A stretch of DNA of 64,000 nucleotides, taken from assembly GCF_014698935.1 (NCBI RefSeq), contig NZ_JACVMN010000001.1, positions 1,426,001-1,490,000 on the forward strand, in the 5' to 3' direction. The position numbers were made by a program, and so were the translations under genes. Below are positions 55,892 to 64,000 of this stretch, piece after piece (positions within the stretch are counted from its first letter, which is position 1; every line of letters starts with the position of its first letter). Origin of the DNA: Flagellimonas sp. S3867 (GTDB lineage: Bacteria > Bacteroidota > Bacteroidia > Flavobacteriales > Flavobacteriaceae). The notes under the pieces are model-generated. The model made no database searches, was not told the origin of the DNA, and saw nothing but the letters and a program-made list of their open reading frames with translations.

Positions 55892-57664
55892 TTAAGATTT
55901 TAAAGAAAGGAAGGCTTCAATTGCAGCAAAATAGTCCTTTGGCGCATCCAACCACCCGTAGTGCGCGCAATTTTTCAAAAGCTTTAAAGTTGAATTGGGA
56001 AAAATTGTATGTGCGTATTCAGCATATTTGGGATGCACAATATCATTGTCCCCATGAAGTATTAATACGGGTTTGGTGAAAAGTTTCATTTTGCTAGATA
56101 GATCATAGGGGTTTTTTCTTAAATCCGCCCATATCAAACCATTTATGTCCGAATAAAACTGTGATCTAAATGCGAGACCTTTAAAAACTGCATTTTTGTT
56201 TTCCTTATTAAAAAGATAGCCAGGAGCTAGTGCTTTATGACGTTGTTTGGTTTGTAAATCCACATTCTTGATGTTTGAAGCATCGGCTAACAAATCTTGA
56301 TCATAGTCGCTTAATCCAGCGTTGAGTCTTTGATTGACATCGTCCAAAAAGTCCAGGTTCATTCCTCCGGAATGGGACAAAATCATGCATTTTACATTTT
56401 GTGGATATTTGGCCGCATAAGCCATCGCATACATTCCACCAAACGATTGACCAAATAGGCTTATTTGATCATACCCCAGATGTTTTCGTAGATCTTCCAT
56501 GTCCTCCACCATCAAATCCAAGGTCATGGTTTCTTTGTTGATTTTTGGCATTTTGGAAAATCCGGTACCACGCTGATCAAATAGGATGACTTGATGGTTC
56601 TTGGAAAATTTTTTGGCCAACCCTTTGAAATTATGGCTCGAAAATCCAGGTCCGCCATTCAACACAAACAGCGGTTCTCCTTCTCCAAAGAGCTGATATG
56701 CCAACTTAACATCTTGTTTCTTTAAAAAGGAATGATCAACCTTATTTTTATTAATATAATTGACAATCAATTTACGATTGGAACTTGTTTCTGACTTTGA
56801 AAGATCGTCCAACAATTCACTATGATCCATATCACGGACATGATAAAACTCCATGCGGTCATAATCCGATTTTATAGCAGCTTCCTCCAATAATTTAGTA
56901 TAGTCATAAGTGCCACGTTCAGAAATTACCAGCATAGGAATCCACTGATTTTCGATATATGTGGTTGGAGATGCTTTTTGGAAATCGTCGACCGTTTTAC
57001 CAAAAACGGCTTGTACATGTTTTTCGGCCATATCCTTTCCGTTATAGCGAAGGTGACTTTCATGATAGGCAGCTATATCATATGCTCCGGCTATGGGAAT
57101 AGCCCCCCTAATGTTCCTAACGGACCTCCCTTCATTGGAAAGATAGGTTGGATCCATGGCCAAAAGTGCAGCTAAATGTCCACCAGCCGAATATCCGCTC
57201 ACAAAAATTGAGTTTTGATCATATCCATATTTTGTAGCATGATCGTACACCCAAGCAAAGGCACGAGCAACATCCTTTATGTGTTCTGGGTGTTGAACCC
57301 CATCGTTAAAACGTGGATCTTTCCAAATTCCGGGGCTTAAACGGTAACTTATTGCCGCCACGGCCACCCCTTCGCTAGCAAATTTCCGGGCTAGATCGGT
57401 TTCAAATTTTCTTCCTCCAAATGCCCATGCCCCTCCATGAATCCACAATAGCATCGGTGGATTCTCAATCCCTTCGGGAACAAATAGATTTAGTTTATGT
57501 TTTATGGAATCAGCCTCTTTCCCCGAGTAATAGGATACATCGAAATATTCCCTTACAACAGACTTTTCTTCTTCTTTTTGAAAACCAGAGCAGCTGCCAT
57601 GAAAGAAAAAACCAATAACAAGAGCCAACAACATTATTGGCATTCCTTTTAATTGTATCCTCAT
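55892..57664 (-). CDS. Double alpha/beta-hydrolase lipoprotein (esterase plus proline-iminopeptidase-like)
   Basis: 590 residues, lipobox-like HGSC (Cys25). Domain 1 (about 40-305) is an esterase of the carboxylesterase/BD-FAE type: oxyanion hole HGGAW (76-80), nucleophile Ser159 in GYSAGG, His281 in DMDHSE; the acid is less clear. Domain 2 (about 315-588) resembles proline iminopeptidase: GGPG (337-340), D-Q-R-G-T-G-F-S, nucleophile Ser407 in GQSFGG, acid in H-G-D-N-D-I, His in C-A-H-Y-G-W. Both catalytic sets seem intact. Two different hydrolases in one lipoprotein suggest two-step processing of one molecule. Gaps of 10 and 15 bp to its neighbours make an operon. Confidence 0.82.
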   Translation of the reverse strand: MRIQLKGMPIMLLALVIGFFFHGSCSGFQKEEEKSVVREYFDVSYYSGKEADSIKHKLNLFVPEGIENPPMLLWIHGGAWAFGGRKFETDLARKFASEGVAVAAISYRLSPGIWKDPRFNDGVQHPEHIKDVARAFAWVYDHATKYGYDQNSIFVSGYSAGGHLAALLAMDPTYLSNEGRSVRNIRGAIPIAGAYDIAAYHESHLRYNGKDMAEKHVQAVFGKTVDDFQKASPTTYIENQWIPMLVISERGTYDYTKLLEEAAIKSDYDRMEFYHVRDMDHSELLDDLSKSETSSNRKLIVNYINKNKVDHSFLKKQDVKLAYQLFGEGEPLFVLNGGPGFSSHNFKGLAKKFSKNHQVILFDQRGTGFSKMPKINKETMTLDLMVEDMEDLRKHLGYDQISLFGQSFGGMYAMAYAAKYPQNVKCMILSHSGGMNLDFLDDVNQRLNAGLSDYDQDLLADASNIKNVDLQTKQRHKALAPGYLFNKENKNAVFKGLAFRSQFYSDINGLIWADLRKNPYDLSSKMKLFTKPVLILHGDNDIVHPKYAEYAHTIFPNSTLKLLKNCAHYGWLDAPKDYFAAIEAFLSLKS

Positions 57665-57674
57665 AAAATTTTAA

Positions 57675-58916
57675 TCATTTGTTTCTGTACAGTAAAATAT
57701 CTGGCCCCCTAAAGTTGCTGATGTACACATCCTTGCGTCCATCTTCATTAAAATCCCCAAAAAGAAAATCGAAGGTAAAGCAGTCCATTTCAGGAAAAAA
57801 AACACTGGTTTGGTCATGGAAAATGCCATTCCCATCATTTATTAATACCATTAGTTGTTGTCCATTTCTACCATTCCCGTTGATTAAATCAACATATCCA
57901 TCATCATCAATATCATAGAATTTGGCACCGACGGTTAGAAAGTCGCTTTTTGGCAATGCAGTTGAAGTAATTTCAGTAAAAAAACCCTTGCCATCATTTA
58001 ACAACAGTCTATTTTGAGGGTTTCCAAATCCTCTAAAATTGACATTGGCAAAGAAAATATCCAAATCGCCATCATTATCAATATCTGCCAATTCAACTTC
58101 CCTGGTTTGATCATTGACCCATGGCAATCTTTTTTCCGATTCGTCCTTGAAAAACCCCTTACCATAATTGATCAAGATTCGATTATAATCCTCGTTGGCT
58201 TCAATAATGTCCAAATCACCATCTCCATCGATATCCTTTAACCCAAGATCTTGGGTAATGGCTTTGTTTTCGGGTAATCGCAAGGCTGTTTCATCCATAA
58301 AATGCCCTTGGTTATAGTTCACCAACACGTAATTTTGCCCCTGGTTACCTATAAAAAGGTCGACATAGCCATCTTTGTTAATATCCGCAGTTTCCACAAC
58401 ATTGGAAATACCATCGACGGGCAATGCACTGCTATTGTCCTCAAAATATCCCCCTCCCTTGTTTGTGAAATACTCATTTTTCCGATCATCTTCGCACACA
58501 AAAATGAAATCAATATCCCCATCTTGGTCAAAATCGGCCATTGCAATGTCTTCCGAATCTTTGATTGTATTGGGAAAACGCTTGTCGCTCTCATCCATCA
58601 GCACTCCGTTTCCTTGATTGATAAGCACTACATTGCGTTCAAATTCCATGGCCAAAACCACATCTAACAAATCATCACCGTTGATATCATACACTTCGCC
58701 ATCCATGGAATTGCCAAGAACATTTTTGCTCATTAATTGCGTATCCCCTGCCCTTACAAAAACGGTGGCAGTATCTTGAACAATCGTTATTGATTGATCT
58801 TGATGTCGATTATTTACAAGGGATTTTTTTTCGGTAGTCGCAATCAGTATAAAGCCCAAGAATAGGTAAGCAGGCCAGGTATGTATTTTCCTTAAAATCG
58901 ATTTAGTCCGAAACAT
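57675..58916 (-). CDS. FG-GAP/VCBS seven-repeat beta-propeller protein
   Basis: 413 residues with an N-terminal hydrophobic segment (about 14-27), then seven repeats each with a calcium-binding D-x-N/D-x-D-x-x-x-D-type loop (for example DFDQDGDIDF, DINKDGYVDL, DIDGDGDLDI, DIDNDGDLDI, DIDDDGYVDL and DFNEDGRKDV, plus one near residue 78). Seven is the blade number of integrin-type propellers, so the whole protein is likely one propeller held at the membrane or secreted. It is the first gene of the operon with the two hydrolases, and copy 2 of the 17-bp repeat lies 36 bp upstream of its start. Confidence 0.87.
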   Translation of the reverse strand: MFRTKSILRKIHTWPAYLFLGFILIATTEKKSLVNNRHQDQSITIVQDTATVFVRAGDTQLMSKNVLGNSMDGEVYDINGDDLLDVVLAMEFERNVVLINQGNGVLMDESDKRFPNTIKDSEDIAMADFDQDGDIDFIFVCEDDRKNEYFTNKGGGYFEDNSSALPVDGISNVVETADINKDGYVDLFIGNQGQNYVLVNYNQGHFMDETALRLPENKAITQDLGLKDIDGDGDLDIIEANEDYNRILINYGKGFFKDESEKRLPWVNDQTREVELADIDNDGDLDIFFANVNFRGFGNPQNRLLLNDGKGFFTEITSTALPKSDFLTVGAKFYDIDDDGYVDLINGNGRNGQQLMVLINDGNGIFHDQTSVFFPEMDCFTFDFLFGDFNEDGRKDVYISNFRGPDILLYRNK

Positions 58917-58952
58917 ACTGCCAAAATAATCCTAGAATCAATTTGGCTGGTG

Positions 58953-58969
58953 GAAAATCTTGCGAATTT
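58953..58969. repeat. 17-bp direct repeat, copy 2
   Basis: Identical to 54447-54463, same orientation; it lies between the cupin-type AraC gene and the FG-GAP gene. With copy 1 it brackets the three-gene operon exactly. Same quasi-dyad as copy 1. Confidence 0.75.
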
Positions 58970-58979
58970 CGGTTTTGGT

Positions 58980-59780
58980 CTACTTTCTTAAACATTTTTT
59001 AAGATATCGGACATCCTCAAATCCGCAATAACCAGCAATATCGGTAATCGCATATCCTTCGCTGATCATTTTTCTGGCTTTTTGAATTCGAAGTTCAATT
59101 ACATATTGATTTGGGGATTTTCCGTAGAAGGTCTTGAATTTCTTCTGAAAATGAAACGGGGACAAGCAGGCTTGCATTGCTATTTGTGCTAAACTCAGCT
59201 TGTAGTTAAAATTGTTTTCGATGTAGGTTCGGCCTTTTTCGACCTTTTCCCACAATTGTAGTTTTGTACTGTTCTTTTTTGCATCGATACCCCATAGTCT
59301 TTTTGAGTTCTCAACAAAAAAAGGAGAGGCAGCATCTAGAACGGCTTCCAAGTATTCATCTGTAGAATCAGTTAAAAGTTTCTCTTGTGGACAATTTATG
59401 GATTGGGTTGAAAAAAGGTTTTGCAATGACATGGGGAAACTTGGAACAAGCGCCTTTTGACCTTGTTCTGAGGTAAATCTTTCTTCAAAAGTATCCTTTG
59501 AAAAATAAACGCATACTCCTTTTGCGAAGGAATCATCATTTACCAAAGTTTTTAATTCCTTTTCCGGCGGAATCAACAAAAACTGTCCTTGTTCCACTGT
59601 TTTTTTTTCACCATCAATAACATATTGCTCAGTTCCCTGAATCACCATTTTAAAGGAATAGTCTTGTGTAAAACTCAGGGATTTATATTTATTAAGGTCA
59701 GAGCAGTAAACTTTGCCGTCAATCTTTTTTCCAAGGAATTTATTGACATTGCCTTCTTGCACAATTATCTCTGGTCTCAT
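58980..59780 (-). CDS. AraC-family transcriptional regulator with N-terminal ligand domain
   Basis: 266 residues. The N-terminal part (about 1-150) looks like a cupin-type ligand domain with Y-S-F-K-M-V-I-Q-G and G-Q-F-L-L-I-P-P-E. The AraC DNA-binding domain covers about 168-264: L-A-Q-I-A-M-Q-A-C-L-S-P-F-H-F-Q-K-K-F-K and I-A-G-Y-C-G-F-E-D-V-R-Y-L-K-K-C. The last helix ends early after KKCLRK, so the domain is slightly short. No membrane segment, unlike the other AraC gene here. It is 63 bp upstream of the FG-GAP gene and on the same strand. Confidence 0.87.
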   Translation of the reverse strand: MRPEIIVQEGNVNKFLGKKIDGKVYCSDLNKYKSLSFTQDYSFKMVIQGTEQYVIDGEKKTVEQGQFLLIPPEKELKTLVNDDSFAKGVCVYFSKDTFEERFTSEQGQKALVPSFPMSLQNLFSTQSINCPQEKLLTDSTDEYLEAVLDAASPFFVENSKRLWGIDAKKNSTKLQLWEKVEKGRTYIENNFNYKLSLAQIAMQACLSPFHFQKKFKTFYGKSPNQYVIELRIQKARKMISEGYAITDIAGYCGFEDVRYLKKCLRK

Positions 59781-59858
59781 AGCAAGCTTTATTTCGCCTA
59801 GGAAAAGATAGAGATTATCCCTGTGCTTAAGTAGGGGTTTAGGAAAACTTTAAGTTAT

Positions 59859-61610
59859 CTAAAAATCGAATTTATAGGCCACCCCAGCAAGCGCCTGAAA
59901 ACCTTGAACTCTAAAATTGGCCCATCTTTGATAATCGTTATTGGCGATATTGGACGCTTTAACAAAAATGGATAGTTGGTCATTGAAACGGTAACCTAAA
60001 TGTGCATTGGCATCAAAAAAACCATCCAATGTTACTATGGTCGCAGGAAATTCTGAAGGCAATGCATTTTGAACAGCCTGAGCGACCAAATCATCACGTT
60101 CTCCCACATAAAATAAGTTGGCCCCTATATACCATTGCTTATCAATTTGGTAATCCATGAATAGCGACCCCTTTATCGAAGGTAGGTTCCAAGCGGGATT
60201 GTCTGTTTCTGTATCGTAATCGTAGAATTCAGCATTGATTCCCAAAGTAAAATTTCGGTTTACATCAATATTGAGTTCTCCAAAAATGCCCAAAGTCTTT
60301 ACATCATCATAAAAAACTTGGAACGAATTGCCGTAGTTATATCCTTTTTCATCCATTCTGAAAAGGTTTTGCGGATTCAAGAAAAACAAGGGTTTTCTAT
60401 TTTCAGCGGTATACGAACCTTTAATGTTGTATCCCACATTGGAGAACAACTGTCCTTTTAATCCCAAATAACCTTCATATTGCTGATCGGTAGGTTGAAT
60501 ATCCAATGTTGGCGATACGTAGGGATTGTCATCAACAAAATCGTGATACGAATTTTGTTTGAGTTCACCTTCTATTCCACCGTAAGCAATCACATTTTCA
60601 TCAAGTAAACGGTACGAAGCGGTCACGGCCGGATAAATGTAGAAATTGCTATCGCTGTTTTCCATATCCATTCCATAAACAAAATTTGCACCTAAATTTA
60701 GGGTAAGATCGTCCCGCAAAACCAAAAGGCTTGGATTAATACCAACCTGAAACTGACTATAATTGATTTCGTCAGTATTTGTGGTATTGTTGAGCGATGC
60801 ATTGGTAAAGTTACCACTCACATAATCCAATTTCGTATTAATGGTTACCAATTCCTCAGTAATAGGAAGTTCAATGGTTGGTGCAACTACCACTCTGTTC
60901 TCTCCAGAATCTACCGCATCCCAGAACCTTCGCAATAAAATGTTCCCTTTTTTGAAGAAAGAATCTTCCAGGTTTAAATGCGCTTTAGCTTCTGCATTGA
61001 AATAATTCTGTTGTCCATCTATGCCGGCAATAATTGTATCATCGAAGGCACCATTTTCTATCCCATACCAATTGTACAACTGATGTTGCAATCCAACACT
61101 GGCTCCCCAATCCATATATCTATCTTTCTTGGCATAGGATGCATCCAATTTGGTGTTATAAAAATCGGCTTCCAAAGGTGTAGTCTCTATTGCACCTCGC
61201 GAAGAATGATGACTCAGGCCAAAATCGAGCAAGCTTTCACCCCTTCTAAATTCCCTGCTGGTATACAAATCGACCAGGGCATTATTATAATTCCCTAAAC
61301 CTATTGAAGCATACGAATTATACAGTGTTGGCGGTGGTGTTTTCTTTACGCGTGACGCTTTTCCCTTTGCCGGGGTGAAAGTAGATGCCACGGGTACCGA
61401 AAAAATACTATAGTCCACTTTCTTCTTTTGCAGTACGATGGAATCGTTGAGCGTTGGGGTAGATTTTATCTTGAAGGCATCTGAAACGGTGGGGGAATAC
61501 GGTTTTACAACAGTAACCGTTTCAGTGCCTATATCGTCGGTTTCTTGTGCTAAACCAACTCCCCAAAGGCCCAAAAAAAGTATTGAAAATATATAATTGA
61601 ACTTGTGCAT
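59859..61610 (-). CDS. Plugless TonB-receptor-like outer-membrane barrel protein
   Basis: 583 residues with signal peptide 1-22. The mature N-terminus has E-T-V-T-V-V-K-P-Y-S-P-T-V-S-D-A-F-K-I, which begins like a TonB box, but no plug domain follows: from about residue 95 only barrel strands rich in Tyr, Phe, Asn and Asp are seen, ending A-G-V-A-Y-K-F-D-F. Such proteins are usually annotated as TonB-dependent receptor in Flavobacteriaceae. It is 15 bp downstream of a large TPR protein gene. Its function is unknown. Confidence 0.8.
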   Translation of the reverse strand: MHKFNYIFSILFLGLWGVGLAQETDDIGTETVTVVKPYSPTVSDAFKIKSTPTLNDSIVLQKKKVDYSIFSVPVASTFTPAKGKASRVKKTPPPTLYNSYASIGLGNYNNALVDLYTSREFRRGESLLDFGLSHHSSRGAIETTPLEADFYNTKLDASYAKKDRYMDWGASVGLQHQLYNWYGIENGAFDDTIIAGIDGQQNYFNAEAKAHLNLEDSFFKKGNILLRRFWDAVDSGENRVVVAPTIELPITEELVTINTKLDYVSGNFTNASLNNTTNTDEINYSQFQVGINPSLLVLRDDLTLNLGANFVYGMDMENSDSNFYIYPAVTASYRLLDENVIAYGGIEGELKQNSYHDFVDDNPYVSPTLDIQPTDQQYEGYLGLKGQLFSNVGYNIKGSYTAENRKPLFFLNPQNLFRMDEKGYNYGNSFQVFYDDVKTLGIFGELNIDVNRNFTLGINAEFYDYDTETDNPAWNLPSIKGSLFMDYQIDKQWYIGANLFYVGERDDLVAQAVQNALPSEFPATIVTLDGFFDANAHLGYRFNDQLSIFVKASNIANNDYQRWANFRVQGFQALAGVAYKFDF

Positions 61611-61625
61611 GCTGTGTCTCGTTTT

Positions 61626-64000
61626 TTAATTGCCGTTGGGGTCTACTGATGAATTGCTCTTCGCTTCTCTAGATTTGATAATGGAAAGTTCTCCACGGGC
61701 TTCCGCCACAATATCGTCAAACTCCGAAAAGTTGGAAATCACACTTTCCAAGATATAGGTTGCCTGAAAGGCGTCTCCCAAGGCATAGAAATTTTTGGCC
61801 ATAATGATCAATCCCTTACCACCCCATTCTTTATAACCGGAATAATCTTTTGCCAATTTTTGAACTGCGGTGTTCGAAGCTTCAAAATCTTGGTCTTGAT
61901 TTTTGAAATAGGCATCGTAATACCAAGCTTCTGCGGCCAATTCGCCGGTTGCTATTTTCTTCACCTCTTTATAAGCGGTTTTTGCCAAGGTTTCATCATT
62001 TGTGGAAATGGCCGACCGGGCAATCATTATTTGGGCATCGCTCTTGATACGATTATCAATTTTTGGAGCCTTCAACACTTTTTCGGCATAAGCTATAGTC
62101 TTATTATAGTTATCCTGTCCGTAATAGCCCTTCATCAGATTGGATTGGGCAAAAGTTCGGTTTTGGGAAATTTCTGCAGTGGTTTCCAACCTTTCCAAAT
62201 AGGGAATAGCACTTTGATAGTCCTGTCTGCCCACATAAATTTCACAAACACGGGTAAGTGCCTGCTCGCCATATTCTCCTCCACTATCCGAAACAACTTT
62301 GTATTTATCAAGTGCCCTGTCTTTTTGGTCTTTGCCAAAATAAATCTGCGCTAGATTAAAATTGACCTTGATTGCATGAACTCCGTTGGGAAATTGTTTC
62401 AGGTAATCTTCATACCCCCTGACCGCAGCATCGGTCTTTCCTTCAATATATTTTCTGTCTGCTGATTCAAAACTGGCGTTTTCCAATTCGGAATCGGTGA
62501 CCTCCACAAAATCAAGATTTCGGACCCAAGCAGCGTATTCGCTTACCCTACCTTCATCTACATACACCAATTTGGCAGTGGCTACAGCCTGTTTGGCCTC
62601 TTGGGTATTCGGATATTTGTTTACCACCTCTTTTAACCTAGACAATGCTTGCCCATTTCGATTGGCATTATAATGCACTAAGCCTTGCCGAAGCATAGCT
62701 CTGGGAGCGAATTTACTTCTACTATATTCTTCAATGAGTCGATCATAGGTTTGCAAGCCCAAACTTTCATTATCCGCTTTGACATAGGAATTGCCCAGTT
62801 CAAAAAGTGCATCATCACGAAGCGAGGACTTCGGATATCGTGTTAGAAATTGGTTCAACCCATCAATTTTGGTGGAACGTTTTCCTAAAAACCCATCGCA
62901 AAGTGTTTTTTGAAATGCCGCATAATCCCGTTCCGGGCCATTCATTTTTGAGGATTCGTGATACGCTTTTTTGGCCAGATTGTATTTGCTGGTCACAAAG
63001 TAACCGTCTCCTAATCGGACGTAGCTGTCATTCAGAATTTCGGAATTATCGGTGTTTGAATCAATCACTCTTTTAAAATGAGCTGTAGCATTAGCATAGT
63101 CTTTCAACTTGAAATAACAGTATCCCAAATTATAATTGAGATTCTGGTATTCCGGTAAATTTTTAGCTGCGTTATTGCGTTGAAATTCACCAAAACCTTC
63201 CAAAGCCTCATCAAAACGATTCAAACGATATGCCGATTCAGCCTTCCAATACAATGCCTTTGCTTCAAAGGATGAATTTTCAGCACTCTTCAATGATTTG
63301 GAAAAGCGCTCAAAAGCCGGTTCGTATTCACCTTCTATAAAGAGTTCCACTCCTCTATAGAAAGCTACTTTTTGATAGGTTTCTTTGCTGGCATAGCCCT
63401 TGTTTTTCTCTAAAAGCTCCATGGCTCCCTCAAAATTCCGGGATGTGATGTAAGAATCCACCAGTAACTCCTGTATTTCCTGCTGATGCTTATCTTTTGG
63501 ATACTTTTCCAAATAAGTGGTCATCACTTGCGGAACAGGCTCGTAGGCATTTCCAATTTCGTAACTCAAACGCGCATAGTTCAGCAGGGCGTCTTTCTGA
63601 ATTTCGGCACTGAAATCCATTTGAGATGCATTTCGAAAGGCATTCAACGCTTCCGGTTTTTTGTCCAATTTCAGATAGCATTCCGCCAAATGGTAATATG
63701 CATTTTGGGACACACTATTGGTACCCCCAATAATTTTATTGAAGTATTGTATTGCACCTTCATAATCACCCTGCTTGTAGTGGCTATATCCGGTAAGGTA
63801 GTAATCCGTATTGCTTAGTCTCCCCCTTTTACCTCTATACTTTTTTAGATAGGGAATTGCTGCATCATATTGTTCAAGATTGAAATAACTTTCACCAATG
63901 ATCTTATTAAGTTCGGATACCTCCCTTCGGTCGGATTTGGGTAATTGCTTTTTGGCCATCGCAATGGCTTCTTCAAAATTGCCCAATTTAAAATTGAGGT
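61626..64000 (-). CDS. Large TPR-repeat protein (5' end outside the window)
   Basis: At least 790 residues made of tetratricopeptide repeats, for example Y-F-N-L-E-Q-Y-D-A-A-I-P-Y-L, Y-K-Q-G-D-Y-E-G-A-I-Q-Y-F and Y-F-K-L-K-D-Y-A-N-A-T-A-H-F. The frame is open to the right edge; a TTG at 63986 is not a true start because the sequence before it (L-N-F-K-L-G-N-F) continues a repeat. Such TPR proteins of the envelope in Bacteroidota serve as scaffolds. It is transcribed first and is probably an operon with the barrel protein (15-bp gap). Confidence 0.87.
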   Translation of the reverse strand, partial: LNFKLGNFEEAIAMAKKQLPKSDRREVSELNKIIGESYFNLEQYDAAIPYLKKYRGKRGRLSNTDYYLTGYSHYKQGDYEGAIQYFNKIIGGTNSVSQNAYYHLAECYLKLDKKPEALNAFRNASQMDFSAEIQKDALLNYARLSYEIGNAYEPVPQVMTTYLEKYPKDKHQQEIQELLVDSYITSRNFEGAMELLEKNKGYASKETYQKVAFYRGVELFIEGEYEPAFERFSKSLKSAENSSFEAKALYWKAESAYRLNRFDEALEGFGEFQRNNAAKNLPEYQNLNYNLGYCYFKLKDYANATAHFKRVIDSNTDNSEILNDSYVRLGDGYFVTSKYNLAKKAYHESSKMNGPERDYAAFQKTLCDGFLGKRSTKIDGLNQFLTRYPKSSLRDDALFELGNSYVKADNESLGLQTYDRLIEEYSRSKFAPRAMLRQGLVHYNANRNGQALSRLKEVVNKYPNTQEAKQAVATAKLVYVDEGRVSEYAAWVRNLDFVEVTDSELENASFESADRKYIEGKTDAAVRGYEDYLKQFPNGVHAIKVNFNLAQIYFGKDQKDRALDKYKVVSDSGGEYGEQALTRVCEIYVGRQDYQSAIPYLERLETTAEISQNRTFAQSNLMKGYYGQDNYNKTIAYAEKVLKAPKIDNRIKSDAQIMIARSAISTNDETLAKTAYKEVKKIATGELAAEAWYYDAYFKNQDQDFEASNTAVQKLAKDYSGYKEWGGKGLIIMAKNFYALGDAFQATYILESVISNFSEFDDIVAEARGELSIIKSREAKSNSSVDPNGN

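Noticed and set aside
1..64000. Search by eye for CRISPR arrays, insertion sequences, prophage genes, integrases and rRNA
   Set aside because: None seen: no spaced short repeats, no transposase or integrase motifs, no rRNA sequence. The only tandem repeats are the two tRNA-Glu genes and low-complexity coding tracts.

Overview
The window looks like a chromosomal segment of a marine-type member of the Flavobacteriaceae (Bacteroidota). Support comes from SusC/SusD outer-membrane genes, two type IX secretion (T9SS) type B cargo proteins, a fused SecDF, a Rho factor with a long disordered N-terminal insert, families mostly known from this group (DUF4293, DUF6503, DUF6588, DUF2911, LruC), -7 boxes of the Bacteroidota type TAnnTTTG, and almost no Shine-Dalgarno sequences. 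The flavour is close to Muricauda/Flagellimonas-like genomes, but genus is a guess from protein style only. I see no phage, insertion sequence, CRISPR array, rRNA operon or broken gene.

Layout. 1-5.6 kb: the end of an NTF2-like gene, an ABC exporter overlapping truA, a phosphodiesterase plus PqqB-like metallo-hydrolase pair, a DUF6503 lipoprotein and a DUF4293 membrane protein. 5.8-11.1 kb: rho, a lipoprotein/membrane-protein pair and a large LruC surface lipoprotein. 11.2-16.3 kb: rpsT, two identical tRNA-Glu genes, proS, a Trp/Gly/Tyr- then Arg/Ser-rich lipoprotein and a FadL-like porin. 16.3-19.7 kb: two tandem T9SS cargo paralogues. 19.8-28.8 kb: a long plus-strand run of housekeeping and small-enzyme genes (folE, cysS, yidD, lgt, DUF192, two GNATs, an unusual double ABC ATPase, a PLP decarboxylase, a TfoX-like protein, a HEAT-repeat protein). 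28.8-42.1 kb: secDF, mdh, a DUF6588 protein, a large secreted serine hydrolase, gyrB, asnB, DUF2911.

42.2-64 kb is more accessory and almost entirely minus-strand: an amidohydrolase lipoprotein; two OmpA-family paralogues that share an N-terminal domain, on either side of a small oppositely oriented gene; a SusC/SusD/lipoprotein uptake operon; a seven-transmembrane AraC regulator; a three-gene operon coding for a seven-repeat FG-GAP propeller, a tandem double alpha/beta-hydrolase lipoprotein and a PDZ-alpha/beta-hydrolase; a cupin-type AraC regulator; and a plugless beta-barrel/TPR pair running off the right edge.

The most system-like piece is 53.3-59.8 kb. The three-gene hydrolase operon lies between two AraC regulators of different architecture, and an identical 17-bp sequence with a quasi-dyad (AAAnTC-N4-GAnTTT) occurs exactly at both ends of the operon (54447-54463 and 58953-58969). 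Both copies also lie upstream of a gene start (the FG-GAP gene and the 7TM-AraC gene). My working reading is a small co-regulated module that senses and hydrolyses an ester or peptide at the cell surface, next to a SusCD importer. Only the layout and the repeat are seen directly; the function is inference.
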